This document shows, one piece after another, positions 1 through 8,153 of a stretch of 64,000 nt of DNA. The DNA is taken from NCBI RefSeq assembly GCF_006716565.1, contig NZ_VFPG01000001.1, positions 372,001 through 436,000 on the forward strand, given 5' to 3'. How positions within the stretch are numbered: the first letter of the stretch is position 1; every line of letters starts with the position of its first letter. Source of the stretch: Nocardia bhagyanarayanae (GTDB taxonomy: Bacteria; Actinomycetota; Actinomycetes; Mycobacteriales; Mycobacteriaceae). Both the position numbers and the translations under genes were made by a program. Under the pieces are notes generated by a model. That model saw only the letters and a program-made list of their open reading frames with translations. It did no database searches and was not told where the DNA came from.

Positions 1-16
1 AGTTCCGAAGCGTTGA

Positions 17-805
17 CTAGGGCATCCACCTTCCTCCGGGCAAGGTTTCGATCAGAGCCGAGATCGCCTGGGCGATCCGGTGATCGGTTCCCGGGGTGAA
101 GGTCGACCAGACCCGCAGGTCCGGCGCAGCGCCGGGGCTGGCGGCGATACGACCCCGTGCGGTGTCGTATACCGCGACCGCCCCGGACGATCGGGTGGTC
201 ACGCCGTCGTCGTAGGCGTAGGCGACGATCTCGGCGTGCGCGTGGCAGCTGGACATGGCCAACCCGAACTCGATGGCATCGCGTTCGGCCACGCCGCGGG
301 CATAGAAGATATCGGAGTAATCGCTGGATTTGGTTGCTTCGTCGAGTCTTTCGCGCAGTTCGTCGACCGGGGCGCTGATGCTCGGGATATCGGCGGCCGG
401 TGCGCGGCCCAGCGCTTCCAGCACCGGGCGGGCCAGCGCTGGACCGCCGCCGTCGCACCAGATGGTGCCCACGTCGAAGGTGTCGCCGGTGCGGGTGGCC
501 AGCGCGTGCTGGGCTCCCTTGCGCGCCACGCAGACCTGTCTGGTCCCCGACTCCGTGTAGATCCGGGCCGCGAGCTCACGCTCCGGGTTGGCCAGGATGA
601 ACAGCGCATCGGTGAGATCGGCTGCGACATCGTCGTAGGCGTCGACCAACCCGGACGCGCGCAGGTCGCCGATCGCCTTCTCGCGCGCGGCCCGCCAGGC
701 ATCGACCGAATCCTGCTGCGGTCCGACCCCGAGCACCAGCGGCAGGGTCTGCACGCCGAGCAGGTCGGACACCGCCAGCAGACCATCGTTGGTCATCGTC
801 GTCAT
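17..805 (-). CDS. EspG-family ESX chaperone (second copy)
   Basis: Predicted 262-aa cytosolic EspG-type protein. EspG proteins bind PE-PPE heterodimers and keep them soluble for the ESX translocon. The assignment rests on length, the opening (short strand, then LLAVSDLLG), the regular alpha/beta composition without signal peptide or membrane segment, and above all its place as last gene of a PE-PPE-EspG run. The ATG sits in an ATGA overlap with the PPE stop, which implies translational coupling. It is clearly diverged from the other EspG-like gene at 4782-5576, so the two probably serve different substrates. The stop is TAG at 17-19, so the gene is complete. The family call is pattern-based and not verified by a profile search. 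Confidence 0.7.
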   Translation of the reverse strand: MTTMTNDGLLAVSDLLGVQTLPLVLGVGPQQDSVDAWRAAREKAIGDLRASGLVDAYDDVAADLTDALFILANPERELAARIYTESGTRQVCVARKGAQHALATRTGDTFDVGTIWCDGGGPALARPVLEALGRAPAADIPSISAPVDELRERLDEATKSSDYSDIFYARGVAERDAIEFGLAMSSCHAHAEIVAYAYDDGVTTRSSGAVAVYDTARGRIAASPGAAPDLRVWSTFTPGTDHRIAQAISALIETLPGGRWMP

Positions 806-1773
806 GCCGCCCCCGATGCCGTGGCCTTCGGCGCGGGTTCGGCGCCGCCGATCACCGCTGGGGCAGCGGCGAATCCGGCTTCGACTTCGAACGGCTTGTC
901 CGGTTGCGCCGAGGCGGCGCCGGCCCGCAGCGTACGGTCGTCGTCCTGCATGGCCGCGCCGGGCGCCATCGCGGCCGGGACGCCCATGCGGTTCGCCGAC
1001 GATGAATCCCCGGCCACCGGAGCCGTTTCCACGGGCACCGGGGTCGGCTCGACGGTCGCGGCGGCCACCGCCTGGGTGGTGAACGCCGTCTTCGCCCGCG
1101 GCGGCGGTGTAGCCCGGGCGAACGCCGCGGCGAGCGAAGCCGGCACAGCGGTCGCGGGCATGGCCGTGGAACGCACCTCGGACGCGGCCCGCTCGGCTTC
1201 CAGCGCAGCGCTATTGGCGATGACCGGTGGCGCGGTCTGCGTCCACGGCGTCTCCAGCGGCTTGGTCGCCTCTTCGTAGACGCGCATGACGCGAGCCGCG
1301 TTGACCTTGACCAGATCCTGTTCGGCGGCGATATCGGCGGCCGCGCCTACCAGTGGCGCACCCATCCCGGCACCGATCGCCTCCACCGACTTCTTCGCCT
1401 CTTCGAGGGCGGCGATCTCGGCGACGTGCGGCATGGCCAGCCGTGCCACCTCGTAGGCCAGCGCTTGCGAGCCGGCCTTGGTGGCGTTCTGGGCCGCGGA
1501 ACCGGCCGCCTCCAGCAGCCACTCCCGCAGTTTGGTGATCCGGTCCAGGATCTCCGGGCTCGTCTCCGAACGCCACGATTCGCCGATGGCCTTGACGATC
1601 TGGTCGTATTCGGGCACAGCGGCACCGAAACTCACGCCGAGGCGAGTCCAGGCCTGGGCCGCTTCGGCCATCGGCACCGCGCCGCGACCGGTAGTCAGAT
1701 CCTGGGCGAGTTTCTCCGTTGGCCTGGCTTCCCAGACCACGCCGGTGAAACCAGGGATCGGCGGTTCGACCAT
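802..1773 (-). CDS. PPE-family ESX substrate
   Basis: Predicted 323-aa PPE-type protein, the partner of the PE-like protein encoded just upstream. The N-terminal ~180 residues are helical and begin MVEPPIPGFTGVVWEAR, a variant of the PPE start (PP, then W and R), followed by a conserved-looking stretch with the helix SFGAAVPEYDQIVKAIGESW, whose W fits the WxG-type turn. The C-terminal ~130 residues are Ala/Pro/Thr-rich and probably disordered. The gene lies 17 nt downstream of the PE-like gene and overlaps the EspG-like gene by 4 nt. PE/PPE pairs leave the cell through ESX as folded heterodimers guided by EspG. There is no signal peptide, as expected. Confidence 0.75.
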   Translation of the reverse strand: MVEPPIPGFTGVVWEARPTEKLAQDLTTGRGAVPMAEAAQAWTRLGVSFGAAVPEYDQIVKAIGESWRSETSPEILDRITKLREWLLEAAGSAAQNATKAGSQALAYEVARLAMPHVAEIAALEEAKKSVEAIGAGMGAPLVGAAADIAAEQDLVKVNAARVMRVYEEATKPLETPWTQTAPPVIANSAALEAERAASEVRSTAMPATAVPASLAAAFARATPPPRAKTAFTTQAVAAATVEPTPVPVETAPVAGDSSSANRMGVPAAMAPGAAMQDDDRTLRAGAASAQPDKPFEVEAGFAAAPAVIGGAEPAPKATASGAA

Positions 1774-1790
1774 ATGTCCCCCGCTTCGCG

Positions 1791-2087
1791 TCAGGCCGAC
1801 GCCCCGAGACCAGCGGCGTTCTCGGTGTCCATCGCCACCAGCGACTGCGACTGCGAGCGCAGCGCGGCGGCCAGTTTGCGTAGTTCGAGAACGCCGGCGG
1901 TCGCGGCTTCGTCATAGGAGGCGGCCACACCGCGCAGAGTCTGCGCGGCACGCTGCGAAACCTCGTCCAGCCCAGCGGCTTCCACCGCCAGGGCGGGCGT
2001 GTTGGCCTTCAGATCGGCTTCCAGCCGGTCCGCGAGGGCGTCCAGTGCGGTGGCGGACTTGATTGCCCCGGCGCGATCGAATTCCAT
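1791..2087 (-). CDS. PE-like small ESX substrate
   Basis: Predicted 98-aa helical-hairpin protein. Length, lack of Cys, Ala-rich helices and the tail (DTENAAGLGA, comparable to the ATEAANAAA ending of mycobacterial PE domains) fit the PE family, although the literal Pro-Glu signature is absent near the start (it begins MEFDRAG). The ATG follows a GAGGACGTC stretch and lies 12 nt after the stop of the EspA-like gene. It is followed by the PPE-like gene, the standard order for a PE/PPE pair. A YxxxD/E secretion signal is present in the second helix (YDEAAT region). It could instead be classed as a generic WXG100-like protein. Confidence 0.65.
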   Translation of the reverse strand: MEFDRAGAIKSATALDALADRLEADLKANTPALAVEAAGLDEVSQRAAQTLRGVAASYDEAATAGVLELRKLAAALRSQSQSLVAMDTENAAGLGASA

Positions 2088-2099
2088 GACGTCCTCCTA

Positions 2100-3461
2100 T
2101 CAGAGGGTGAGTGCCTGGTCCGGCGGTTCGTTGAGTCCATCGGCGTTGGCCGCGCCGACCACCGGCAGTGAAGCGCCTTCGATATCGCCAACCACCTCGT
2201 TGCCGTGCGAGGCGGTCACCAGTTCGTTGCGCAAGCCGTTCGCGGCGTCCTCCGCGCCGCGGCCCATGCCCGCGGCCGCCATCGGCGACATCGGCATCAT
2301 GCCGCCCGGCGAGCCGGCCGCCGTGGTGCTGCTGCGGGCCGCCGAACTGGCGCCTGCCTGCATCGCCGAGGCCGGGTTGCCGACGCCGCTCGCGCCTGCC
2401 GCGCCCAGATTGCCGGCCGTGCGGCCGTCGACCCACGGGCTGAGCTGGCGCGCCGCGGCGGCCACGGCACCGCCGCCGCCACCGAGACCACCGAGCCCGC
2501 CGCCCCCACCGGACTTGGCGGCACTCTTGCTCAGCGCCGCTTGGTCGGCCTTGTCCTTTTCCAGTGCCGGGTTGGTGGAGGCCACCGGGTTCAGTGTCTT
2601 GTGCAGCGAGACAGCCGAGTCCATGCCGGACTTCACCGCGGTGGTCAGCGTGGGGATCATCTGCATCAGCATGCTCAGCATCTGCATCTGGTCCATGCCC
2701 TTGGGGGCATTGGTGACCGGCACCTTCTGGCCCGTGGCCGTCATCTCCGCGCTGTGCACGGTCATCTCGGCGCGCGTCTTCGCCACGGTCGCCGTGGCCT
2801 CGGCCATCGTCTCGATGGTGGCGGCGACCAGGAAGGCCTGGCCACCGGGGGTCGAGAGGAACGGCGCGGAGGCCGCGACCTGTGCCATGTACTTGGCGAT
2901 GATGGCCGCCATCGTCGCGGCGCCGATGCCGACCGAGGTCGCGGCGGCGGCGACGCCTGCCGACTCCTGCGCGGCCTGGGTGGCGATCTTGCCGCCGTCC
3001 TTCTGCGCCTCTTTGCCTTTTTCCTCGGCGGCGGCCGCGGCCTGACTCTGCCACAGCTGCATCGCCATCGTGAGCGCCGTGCTGCCCAGCTGCACCGCCG
3101 TCGAGACGACGCTGGAGACCTGAGACAGCACCTCGGTCGGATCGACGACCGGCGCGGCGGCCGCGTTCCCGGCGGGCTGCGCGGCCGGATCACCGTTGGC
3201 CGCGGGCGCGGCGGCCGGTGTGGGAGCGGGGAATTGGCCGGTGCCGAAGGTGGCCGCCAGATCGGTAAGCGGCTTGGCCAACAGGGACAGGTCGATCACC
3301 GGCAGCGGCGGCAGGCCCGGAATCGGTGGCAGCGCCGGGATTTCGGGCAGCTGCGGCAGGCCCATGTCCTGGAGGACCGCGTTCACCGGCCGGTCCAACA
3401 TCGGACCCACCGCGCTCTGGCGCAGCATGTCCAATACCGACTGATCGACCAGCTCCGACAT
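2100..3461 (-). CDS. EspA/EspE-like ESX-secreted protein
   Basis: Predicted 453-aa protein. Residues ~20-90 are Pro/Leu-rich, ~110-300 are Ala-rich helices with many Met and Gln and a GIGAATMAAIIAKYMAQ segment that could be amphipathic or membrane-active, and ~300-350 is a glycine run (GGGGGLGGLGGGGG). The tail is again low complexity. The overall plan, and the position directly after an EspC-like gene, match EspA/EspE-type effectors co-secreted by ESX-1. Start and stop codons interlock with the EspC-like gene (TGATG, 1-nt overlap), so the two are made together. There is no signal peptide. EspA of Mycobacterium tuberculosis forms disulfide-linked structures, but Cys is absent here, so that property is not expected. 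Confidence 0.6.
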   Translation of the reverse strand: MSELVDQSVLDMLRQSAVGPMLDRPVNAVLQDMGLPQLPEIPALPPIPGLPPLPVIDLSLLAKPLTDLAATFGTGQFPAPTPAAAPAANGDPAAQPAGNAAAAPVVDPTEVLSQVSSVVSTAVQLGSTALTMAMQLWQSQAAAAAEEKGKEAQKDGGKIATQAAQESAGVAAAATSVGIGAATMAAIIAKYMAQVAASAPFLSTPGGQAFLVAATIETMAEATATVAKTRAEMTVHSAEMTATGQKVPVTNAPKGMDQMQMLSMLMQMIPTLTTAVKSGMDSAVSLHKTLNPVASTNPALEKDKADQAALSKSAAKSGGGGGLGGLGGGGGAVAAAARQLSPWVDGRTAGNLGAAGASGVGNPASAMQAGASSAARSSTTAAGSPGGMMPMSPMAAAGMGRGAEDAANGLRNELVTASHGNEVVGDIEGASLPVVGAANADGLNEPPDQALTL

Positions 3462-3802
3462 CAGGCTCTACCGACCGCGTCGATGTCGGAGCCCGAGAGC
3501 CCGTCCGTCACTTGGTATTCGGTGGCGGCCTGCTGGCAGGTCAGCGCGGTCATGCCGTGCACGTAGGCCAGCTCGGCGACCGAGGTGAGGTGATTGGCCT
3601 GCGCCACCGCGAAGGAGGCGAGGAAATCCTGGCCGATCAAACCGAACACCGGGATGGCCGCGGCCATGGTGGCCGCCTGGTTCACCGAACCGGCGCTCGC
3701 CACGCTGGCGGCCATCGCCGCAGCCGTGTCCGCGTAGGCCCGAATCGCGTCAGGTTCGGCGGCCACATGGGGCCAGGGATTGATGTCAAAACCGTGAGGC
3801 AT
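3461..3802 (-). CDS. EspC-like WXG100-fold ESX protein
   Basis: Predicted 113-aa helical protein of the EspC / T7SS-target type. The start chosen is the internal ATG at 3800-3802 (MPHGFDINPW), preceded by an AGAGGG ribosome site; the longer open frame to 4120 runs antisense-like through the next gene and is ignored. Two Ala-rich helices (YADTAAAMAASVASAGSV, then the stretch around GQDFLASFAVAQ) are followed by a C-terminal YQVTDGLSG that fits the YxxxD secretion signal. It overlaps the EspA-like gene by one base, mirroring the espA-espC pairing known from mycobacteria, though in reverse order. It heads the left operon and is probably transcribed from the candidate promoter at 3879-3907. Confidence 0.65.
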   Translation of the reverse strand: MPHGFDINPWPHVAAEPDAIRAYADTAAAMAASVASAGSVNQAATMAAAIPVFGLIGQDFLASFAVAQANHLTSVAELAYVHGMTALTCQQAATEYQVTDGLSGSDIDAVGRA

Positions 3803-3878
3803 CGGAAACACCCTCTGCGCGAAAATGATTGGAACGTCCAGACCGAATGTACCGGATCGCAGGATGAGCCACGCAGTA

Positions 3879-3907
3879 ATTATTCGGGTGGAACATCTTA
3901 AGGGAAA
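3879..3907 (-). promoter_or_regulatory. Candidate promoter of the espC-like operon
   Basis: Reading the minus strand, TTTCCC (3902-3907), a 17-nt spacer and AATAAT (3879-3884, 5/6 to TATAAT) lie in the most AT-rich stretch of the left part, about 75-105 nt upstream of the EspC-like ATG. The -35 element is weak. This is inferred from sequence only. Confidence 0.35.
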
Positions 3908-3926
3908 GTAAATCTTTGGTGCCGCG

Positions 3927-4238
3927 CTAGGCCTGAGCTGCGGACTCCTCATTGAACTGGGTGATGAGCTCAGCCATCCGGGCCATGGCTTTGGCCGCCG
4001 CGCGATGGGCCGTGGACACCACCGCCTGCTCGAATTCGCCGGGTGACATTCGCGACACCGCACCGGTGAATCGCAAGTCCCGCAACGCTCCGCTGCCGTC
4101 GACCTCGACGGTGACCGCACCGTCCTCCGACGACTCCCGCTCGCGCACCTTCGCCATCTCGTCGCCGAGATCGCGCAACCGGTTCAGCGCCCGCTGCGCC
4201 CGCGCCTCGATCTCGTCCATCACCGGGTTGCTACTCAT
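3927..4238 (-). CDS. YbaB/EbfC-family protein (ESX-linked)
   Basis: Predicted 103-aa YbaB-like protein: an N-terminal helix (DEIEARAQRALNRLRDLGDEM), a beta-hairpin (VTVEVDGSGALRDLRFTG) and a C-terminal helix rich in Ala and Met. YbaB/EbfC proteins form dimeric nucleoid-associated folds, and versions near ESX loci are common in Actinobacteria, some being Esp proteins rather than DNA binders. The start is the ATG at 4236-4238, with GGCGGAGGC just upstream; the longer frame upstream of it has no better site. It is 78 nt downstream of the EspD-like gene. A second YbaB-like gene precedes the giant gene (57506-58000). Role unproven: secretion accessory or DNA-binding. Confidence 0.65.
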   Translation of the reverse strand: MSSNPVMDEIEARAQRALNRLRDLGDEMAKVRERESSEDGAVTVEVDGSGALRDLRFTGAVSRMSPGEFEQAVVSTAHRAAAKAMARMAELITQFNEESAAQA

Positions 4239-4316
4239 GCCTCCGCCTCGCTGACGCTCGGCTCCGGCATGCGTACCGCACACTGGCACATGATTCGCTC
4301 TCTGCGTTCGCTCATG

Positions 4317-4631
4317 TCAGGCTTCCCTCAACCAGCTCTGCGGCTCTTCGTCGTACTCTTCTTCCTCGACCCATTCCTGCGCCGCGACGTCCTCCGGCTT
4401 CGGCAGTCCGGTCAGCGCGAGTTGCTGATTGGTCAACCCCGCCGCCTGCAACTCCTCCCGCCGCGCCAGCCCGGCCCGGTTCGCCGCCTGCCTGCACAAC
4501 CGCATGATCTGGTTCGCCAGCTCGGCCGGATTCCGCCGCAGCTCGTCCGCTTCCACCGAAATAGCAAGCGGCAAGCCCTGTTCGGTGGTCCGCACCGAGA
4601 TCGTGCCACTGATGTTGGCCGCTGTGGACAT
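4317..4631 (-). CDS. EspD-like (DUF2694-type) protein
   Basis: Predicted 104-aa protein. Its core reads as a strand pair plus helix: ISVRTTEQGLPLAISVEADEL followed by a helix LANQIMRLCRQAANRAG, then an acidic tail (EWVEEEEYDEE). This pattern (VSV..T..G....V.L, then a long helix ending in a run of Ala/Arg) recalls the DUF2694 core of EspD, a small protein needed for EspA/EspC stability in Mycobacterium. The ATG at 4629-4631 has GAGGGG nine bases upstream. It lies between EspG-1 and the YbaB-like gene. The EspD relationship is from memory of the EspD sequence; a YbaB-like fold is the alternative, since the two folds look alike at this level. Confidence 0.5.
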   Translation of the reverse strand: MSTAANISGTISVRTTEQGLPLAISVEADELRRNPAELANQIMRLCRQAANRAGLARREELQAAGLTNQQLALTGLPKPEDVAAQEWVEEEEYDEEPQSWLREA

Positions 4632-4781
4632 CGCATCAACCCCTCATCGCTTGTTGCTCAGTGTATGTTCCGCGCCCGGGGTTCCAACCTGCTCGTCCTC
4701 GAGCGCACGGACCACCACGGTGATCTCGGCGTCGATCGAGGCGGTCAGGCACGCCGATGGCCACCGGCCGTCCGCGCTCGA

Positions 4782-5576
4782 TCAGGCACGGCGCGAGAGC
4801 CTCTCGTCCTTGATGTTCTGGACGACCTTCGCGATCTCCTTGTTGATCATGATCGCAAACTTCTTCTCGTCGACGGGTTCCGCGACCGGTGCCGGGCCCG
4901 GAGCGATCAGATATCTGCCGTCATCGGGTAGATCCCGCCATTTGAGCTCGAAGGTGAGCCGTCCGCGCGGGCCGTACACCGAATAACCCTGGCTTACCCG
5001 CACCACCCCGCGCGACGCCGCGATCGTCTTTTCGAACCGTTCCCCGGACACCGGTGTGGAGCCGCCATAGGGGTCGTCCCACAGGCCGGAACTACTCGTG
5101 TCGACCATCTCTTCGCTCTTGGGTACCGGCAATTTGATACTGCCCTGTTTTCCCGGTTCGACTTTCGGCAGTTCAGCCACCACCGCATCGGCCAGAGCCA
5201 GTGGCTCGCATTCGGTGACGGTGAAACCGGCGGCGTGCTCGAAGGTCTTGCCGGTCACCTGCTTCAGCAGGTACCCGCGGTCGCCACGCCGGACCGCGAG
5301 CACACGGACCCAGCCTTCCGCGCGCTCGTACTCCCGCTCGTCGAATCCGCGAACTTCGAGAGCGATATCCGGTTGCAAGACAGCCTCGGAAATCTCATCG
5401 AGCACCCGATCGTCCTTGCCCCGCCACCGTTCCCGAACAAGGTGCAACGCACGTTCGTATTCATCGGTGGTCTGCATTTCACAGATGTAAGTGAACGGAC
5501 GCGGCAGAATCGTGCCCTCGGACCGCGACCACAGGGCCATGAACTCGGTGTCGGTGAATTTCCAAGTGCGGCTCAC
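4782..5576 (-). CDS. EspG-family ESX chaperone (first copy)
   Basis: Predicted 264-aa EspG protein. The start (W-x-F-T-D-x-E-F, then L-W, then LPRPF) is the typical EspG N terminus, followed by a mixed alpha/beta body and a basic C-terminal helix (NKEIAKVVQNIKDERL). The start codon is GTG within a GTGA overlap with the stop of the 687-aa gene upstream, so expression of the two is coupled; that makes the 687-aa protein its probable client. EspG acts in the cytosol by binding the tip of the PE-PPE heterodimer, but no PE/PPE gene is directly adjacent here. It is a stronger family match than the copy at 17-805. Confidence 0.75.
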   Translation of the reverse strand: MSRTWKFTDTEFMALWSRSEGTILPRPFTYICEMQTTDEYERALHLVRERWRGKDDRVLDEISEAVLQPDIALEVRGFDEREYERAEGWVRVLAVRRGDRGYLLKQVTGKTFEHAAGFTVTECEPLALADAVVAELPKVEPGKQGSIKLPVPKSEEMVDTSSSGLWDDPYGGSTPVSGERFEKTIAASRGVVRVSQGYSVYGPRGRLTFELKWRDLPDDGRYLIAPGPAPVAEPVDEKKFAIMINKEIAKVVQNIKDERLSRRA

Positions 5577-7636
5577 TGTTCGACCACCGGCCTGACCACC
5601 TTCGGTGCCTCACCGAGCATTTCGTCCAGGTGCTGGTCGGATTCGAGGTAGGCAGGACGCTTGTAGTTCTGCTGACCCTGGCCCGCGCCCTGGCCGGCTG
5701 CACCGGCGGGCCCGGGGGAACCGGGCATCGCCTGCGGGGCTGCCCCAGCCCGGCCGAGCGCGCCGAGACCTGTTCCGGCGGCGGTCGCCATCGAGGCGGC
5801 GCCCGCGCGGGGGAACAGCTTCGCGGCTTCGGTCAGACCCACTCCCTTTGCCATGGAGCCCGGGCCAGGACCGGGACCGCCGAGTTTCGCCGCCAAGTCG
5901 CCCGCCTTCGGTATGCCGTTGGCCAAGGCGTTCTGCGCGGCTTGCTGCGCGGCCGCCAGCGCCTCGCTCGCACCCTTCTGGCCACCCTGGAGGGCTTGCT
6001 GCGCAGCCTGCTGCGCGGCCTGCAACCCTTGCTGTGCGGCCTGCTGTGCCGCCGACGCGGCTTCCCGCGCAGCGGCTTGCGCCTGCTGCTGCTTCTGGTA
6101 GGCCTCTTGCTGCGCGGCCGCGTTCTTGGCGCGCTGCTCGGCCTCGGCCTGCCTGCGGTCGTTCTGGGCCCGCTGCTGCTGCTCGTAGGCCTCTTGTTCC
6201 CTCGCGCGCCGGGCCGCGTCTCTGCGCTGTTGCTCGGCGAACTCCGCGGCCTTCCGCTGCTCGTTCGCCGCGTTGGCCTGTGCCTTCTTCTGCTCCGCGG
6301 TCAAGCCTGGACCGGGGCCGGGGCCCGACTTGAGGTTGGCAGGACCGGGACCAGGGCCGGGGCCAGGACCGGGGCCCTGAGTTCTCGCCAGCGCCTGCCT
6401 TTCTTCCTCGGAGAGCTTGCCGTCGTTGTTGGTGTCGCCCGGGGTCTTTTCGTTGTCACCGATCTTCCCGTCCTTGTTCTTGTCTCGGGGATCGTAGATC
6501 GGCGGGACACCCGCGAACGCTTCGGTCGGGTATACGAGTTTCGGAATGCTCCTTGCCGTGAATTCGACTCCCCGTACATAGGTTTCGCCGAACATCTGCT
6601 GCCGGTCGGTCAGGTAGTAAGTGGGGTCGTCTTCTTCCCTCGCGTACGGCGGCGCCCAGTAGTGAGTATCCACCAAGAATTGCGAGACGTATTCGAGGAG
6701 AGAATGGTGCTGTTTGGCGGTCGCCGCAAGTGGCTCGAGGGAGACGCGGTAGTTGTCGAGTGCGGTTTTGATCGCCTGTGCGCCTTCACCCTGCCACACT
6801 TTGTCATCCCCCGCGGCAGGGTTCAGATGTTTCGCGACCGCGTTACCGAAGTCCACGCTCCACTCGCTGATCTTTTCGCCGATGTACTTCCATTCGGCGG
6901 CATCATCGGCGACCAGGTCGGCGGTGACCCCGCCTTCCAGGTAGTTTCGGTTCGCATGGAGGGCGGCCCAACTCCTGGCTCGCGTTTCTCCGATACCCGT
7001 CTTCAGAGTTTCCTTGGCCTTCAGATCGGGCTGCTTCCGGTTGTCCTTCACATGGAAGTCGCTTTGATACCCGCTCGGCGCCCCTTTTCGGGTGGTCGGC
7101 ATCCCGTCTGCATCGTAGTTGTAGCCTTTGCGGTATTTTCCGTGATCACCCTCGCGTTGCGTGAGAGCACCCGGGGCCTTGCCATCGTTGTATTGCGTCT
7201 CTTGGAGCGGGGTCGTAATCCCGTCCAACTGGCGGAGCAGATCCTGGACGTTGCCTTCCTCGGTGTTGGCCATGTTCTTGCCCGCCGCGACAACGGAGTC
7301 GAGCATGTCGTCGAGGATCTTGTGATGCGCGCAGAGAATTCGGTACATCTCTTGGCCCTGCTTGCCGAACTCCTTGGCGAGCGCCGGACCCGAGGTTATT
7401 TCGGGCGTGGCAAGGTCGACCATCTGGGTGAGCGTGGTCGCATTTCCCCGCAGGGCGAACAACTTCCATTGGAAATTCGAGATCGCCTGCCCCAACTCGA
7501 TAGCCGCCTGCGGATCGAACTTGAGCCACCCCGCGTCCCCCGCGCGTTTCTTGATGTCCGGCCAGGGATTGTTGGGCATCTCCAGGTCCGGCATCGCAGG
7601 ACCGGTGCTCCCGCCGTCATCTTCCCTAGGTGGCAT
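5573..7636 (-). CDS. ESX substrate-like protein with EF-hand pair and Q/A-rich coiled coil
   Basis: Predicted 687-aa protein. The start chosen is ATG at 7634-7636 (MPPREDDGG), with GAGGAG nine bases upstream; an open frame extends 22 codons further without a site. Residues ~1-370 are mainly helical with WXG/EspB-like hairpins (NPWPDIKKRAGDAGW near the start). Residues ~382-415 hold two consecutive calcium loops, D-K-N-K-D-G-K-I with E at the last position, then D-T-N-N-D-G-K-L with E. Gly-Pro runs (417-445), a Gln/Ala/Arg coiled coil (446-580) and a Gly/Ala tail follow. There is no signal peptide. It overlaps EspG-1 by 4 nt, so it is probably an ESX-exported protein chaperoned by it. Calcium binding outside the cell is a family-based inference. 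Confidence 0.6.
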   Translation of the reverse strand: MPPREDDGGSTGPAMPDLEMPNNPWPDIKKRAGDAGWLKFDPQAAIELGQAISNFQWKLFALRGNATTLTQMVDLATPEITSGPALAKEFGKQGQEMYRILCAHHKILDDMLDSVVAAGKNMANTEEGNVQDLLRQLDGITTPLQETQYNDGKAPGALTQREGDHGKYRKGYNYDADGMPTTRKGAPSGYQSDFHVKDNRKQPDLKAKETLKTGIGETRARSWAALHANRNYLEGGVTADLVADDAAEWKYIGEKISEWSVDFGNAVAKHLNPAAGDDKVWQGEGAQAIKTALDNYRVSLEPLAATAKQHHSLLEYVSQFLVDTHYWAPPYAREEDDPTYYLTDRQQMFGETYVRGVEFTARSIPKLVYPTEAFAGVPPIYDPRDKNKDGKIGDNEKTPGDTNNDGKLSEEERQALARTQGPGPGPGPGPGPANLKSGPGPGPGLTAEQKKAQANAANEQRKAAEFAEQQRRDAARRAREQEAYEQQQRAQNDRRQAEAEQRAKNAAAQQEAYQKQQQAQAAAREAASAAQQAAQQGLQAAQQAAQQALQGGQKGASEALAAAQQAAQNALANGIPKAGDLAAKLGGPGPGPGSMAKGVGLTEAAKLFPRAGAASMATAAGTGLGALGRAGAAPQAMPGSPGPAGAAGQGAGQGQQNYKRPAYLESDQHLDEMLGEAPKVVRPVVEQ

Positions 7637-7836
7637 GCCTCGTACTCCTCGACTATCTCCGAACCCCGGGACCGTCACGTGCGCCCGTGTGCCGTCTCGC
7701 AATCCATCTTGTCACGGAATCGCCTGCGGAACACCTCCGCACGACCCGTAAGACTCGGCTACGCAGGGCATCCGGACATTCGGTCATTATCGCTCGCCCG
7801 TTGCTATCCGAACATGGTGGCCGCCAAGGAAAGTGC

Positions 7837-7853
7837 TAAGAAACGGTTAGGAA
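7837..7853 (+). promoter_or_regulatory. Direct repeat TAAGAAA-CGG-TTAGGAA
   Basis: Two heptamers with 10-bp period, the second overlapping the stop codon of the broken CxxC gene copy. It resembles the elements at 8063, 58512 and 60496. See the finding on a shared response-regulator-like box. It is about 200 nt upstream of the 687-aa gene, in opposite orientation. Confidence 0.3.
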
Positions 7854-7990
7854 ATATGCGGGTAGTGGACGCGGTCGTCCTCGGACAGCGCGGTGATGCG
7901 GAGTTCGCCCGCTCCCCCACAGGTCGGGCACAACCGTGACCCCTGGCAGTTGCGGCAGCGGTGGCGGCCGGTGGCGGTGGGCGCCTTGGT
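7847..7990 (-). pseudogene. Remnant of the 3' end of a CxxC zinc-ribbon gene
   Basis: In the right frame this stretch encodes about 46 residues that match the C terminus of the 220-aa protein at 8408-9070: KAPTATGRHRCRNCQG, then CPTCGGAGELRIT and a final ...HYPHIS before TAA. The match carries only a few substitutions and keeps both Cys pairs. The similarity ends sharply near 7990, and no start codon or N-terminal part exists, so it is a broken duplicate. It shows that a tandem copy of this gene, perhaps with its own toxin gene, once existed here. Confidence 0.75.
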
Positions 7991-8062
7991 CCCAGTTCTC
8001 GCACGCAACCCTTGTGTGCCCTGCCATCCAGTGCCGGATCACGGCGACCGAAGCGATCGCGC

Positions 8063-8079
8063 TAAGGAACGGTAAGGAA
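8063..8079 (+). promoter_or_regulatory. Direct repeat TAAGGAA-CGG-TAAGGAA
   Basis: Perfect heptamer repeat with 10-bp period, 75-90 nt upstream of the small plus-strand gene at 8154 and on the same strand. It is the most perfect of four similar elements in the window and a candidate operator for an OmpR-family regulator. Confidence 0.4.
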
Positions 8080-8153
8080 TCGATCCGCGCATGTCCGGCG
8101 GTCGGTCACCGCGCAACCATGTAGTGAGAAGACCCTTTTCGGAGGTGGAGTAC

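Larger units (their letters stand above)
7804..7994 (+). repeat. Long direct repeat, copy 1
   Basis: About 190 nt, roughly 85-90% identical to 8377-8556. It includes the shared block ACATGGTGGCCGCCAAGGAA and the 3' end of the CxxC gene. Copy 1 carries a short insertion around 7831-7843. Confidence 0.8.

Noticed and set aside
80..1279. 399-codon plus-strand frame
   Set aside because: Overlaps the EspG- and PPE-like genes in antisense, with no ribosome site or domain.
3461..4120. 219-codon version of the EspC-like gene
   Set aside because: The upstream part is an alternative frame of the YbaB-like gene; the ATG at 3800-3802 has the ribosome site.
5630..7939. 769-codon plus-strand frame
   Set aside because: Antisense to the 687-aa gene, Leu/Arg/Gly-rich with no fold signature.
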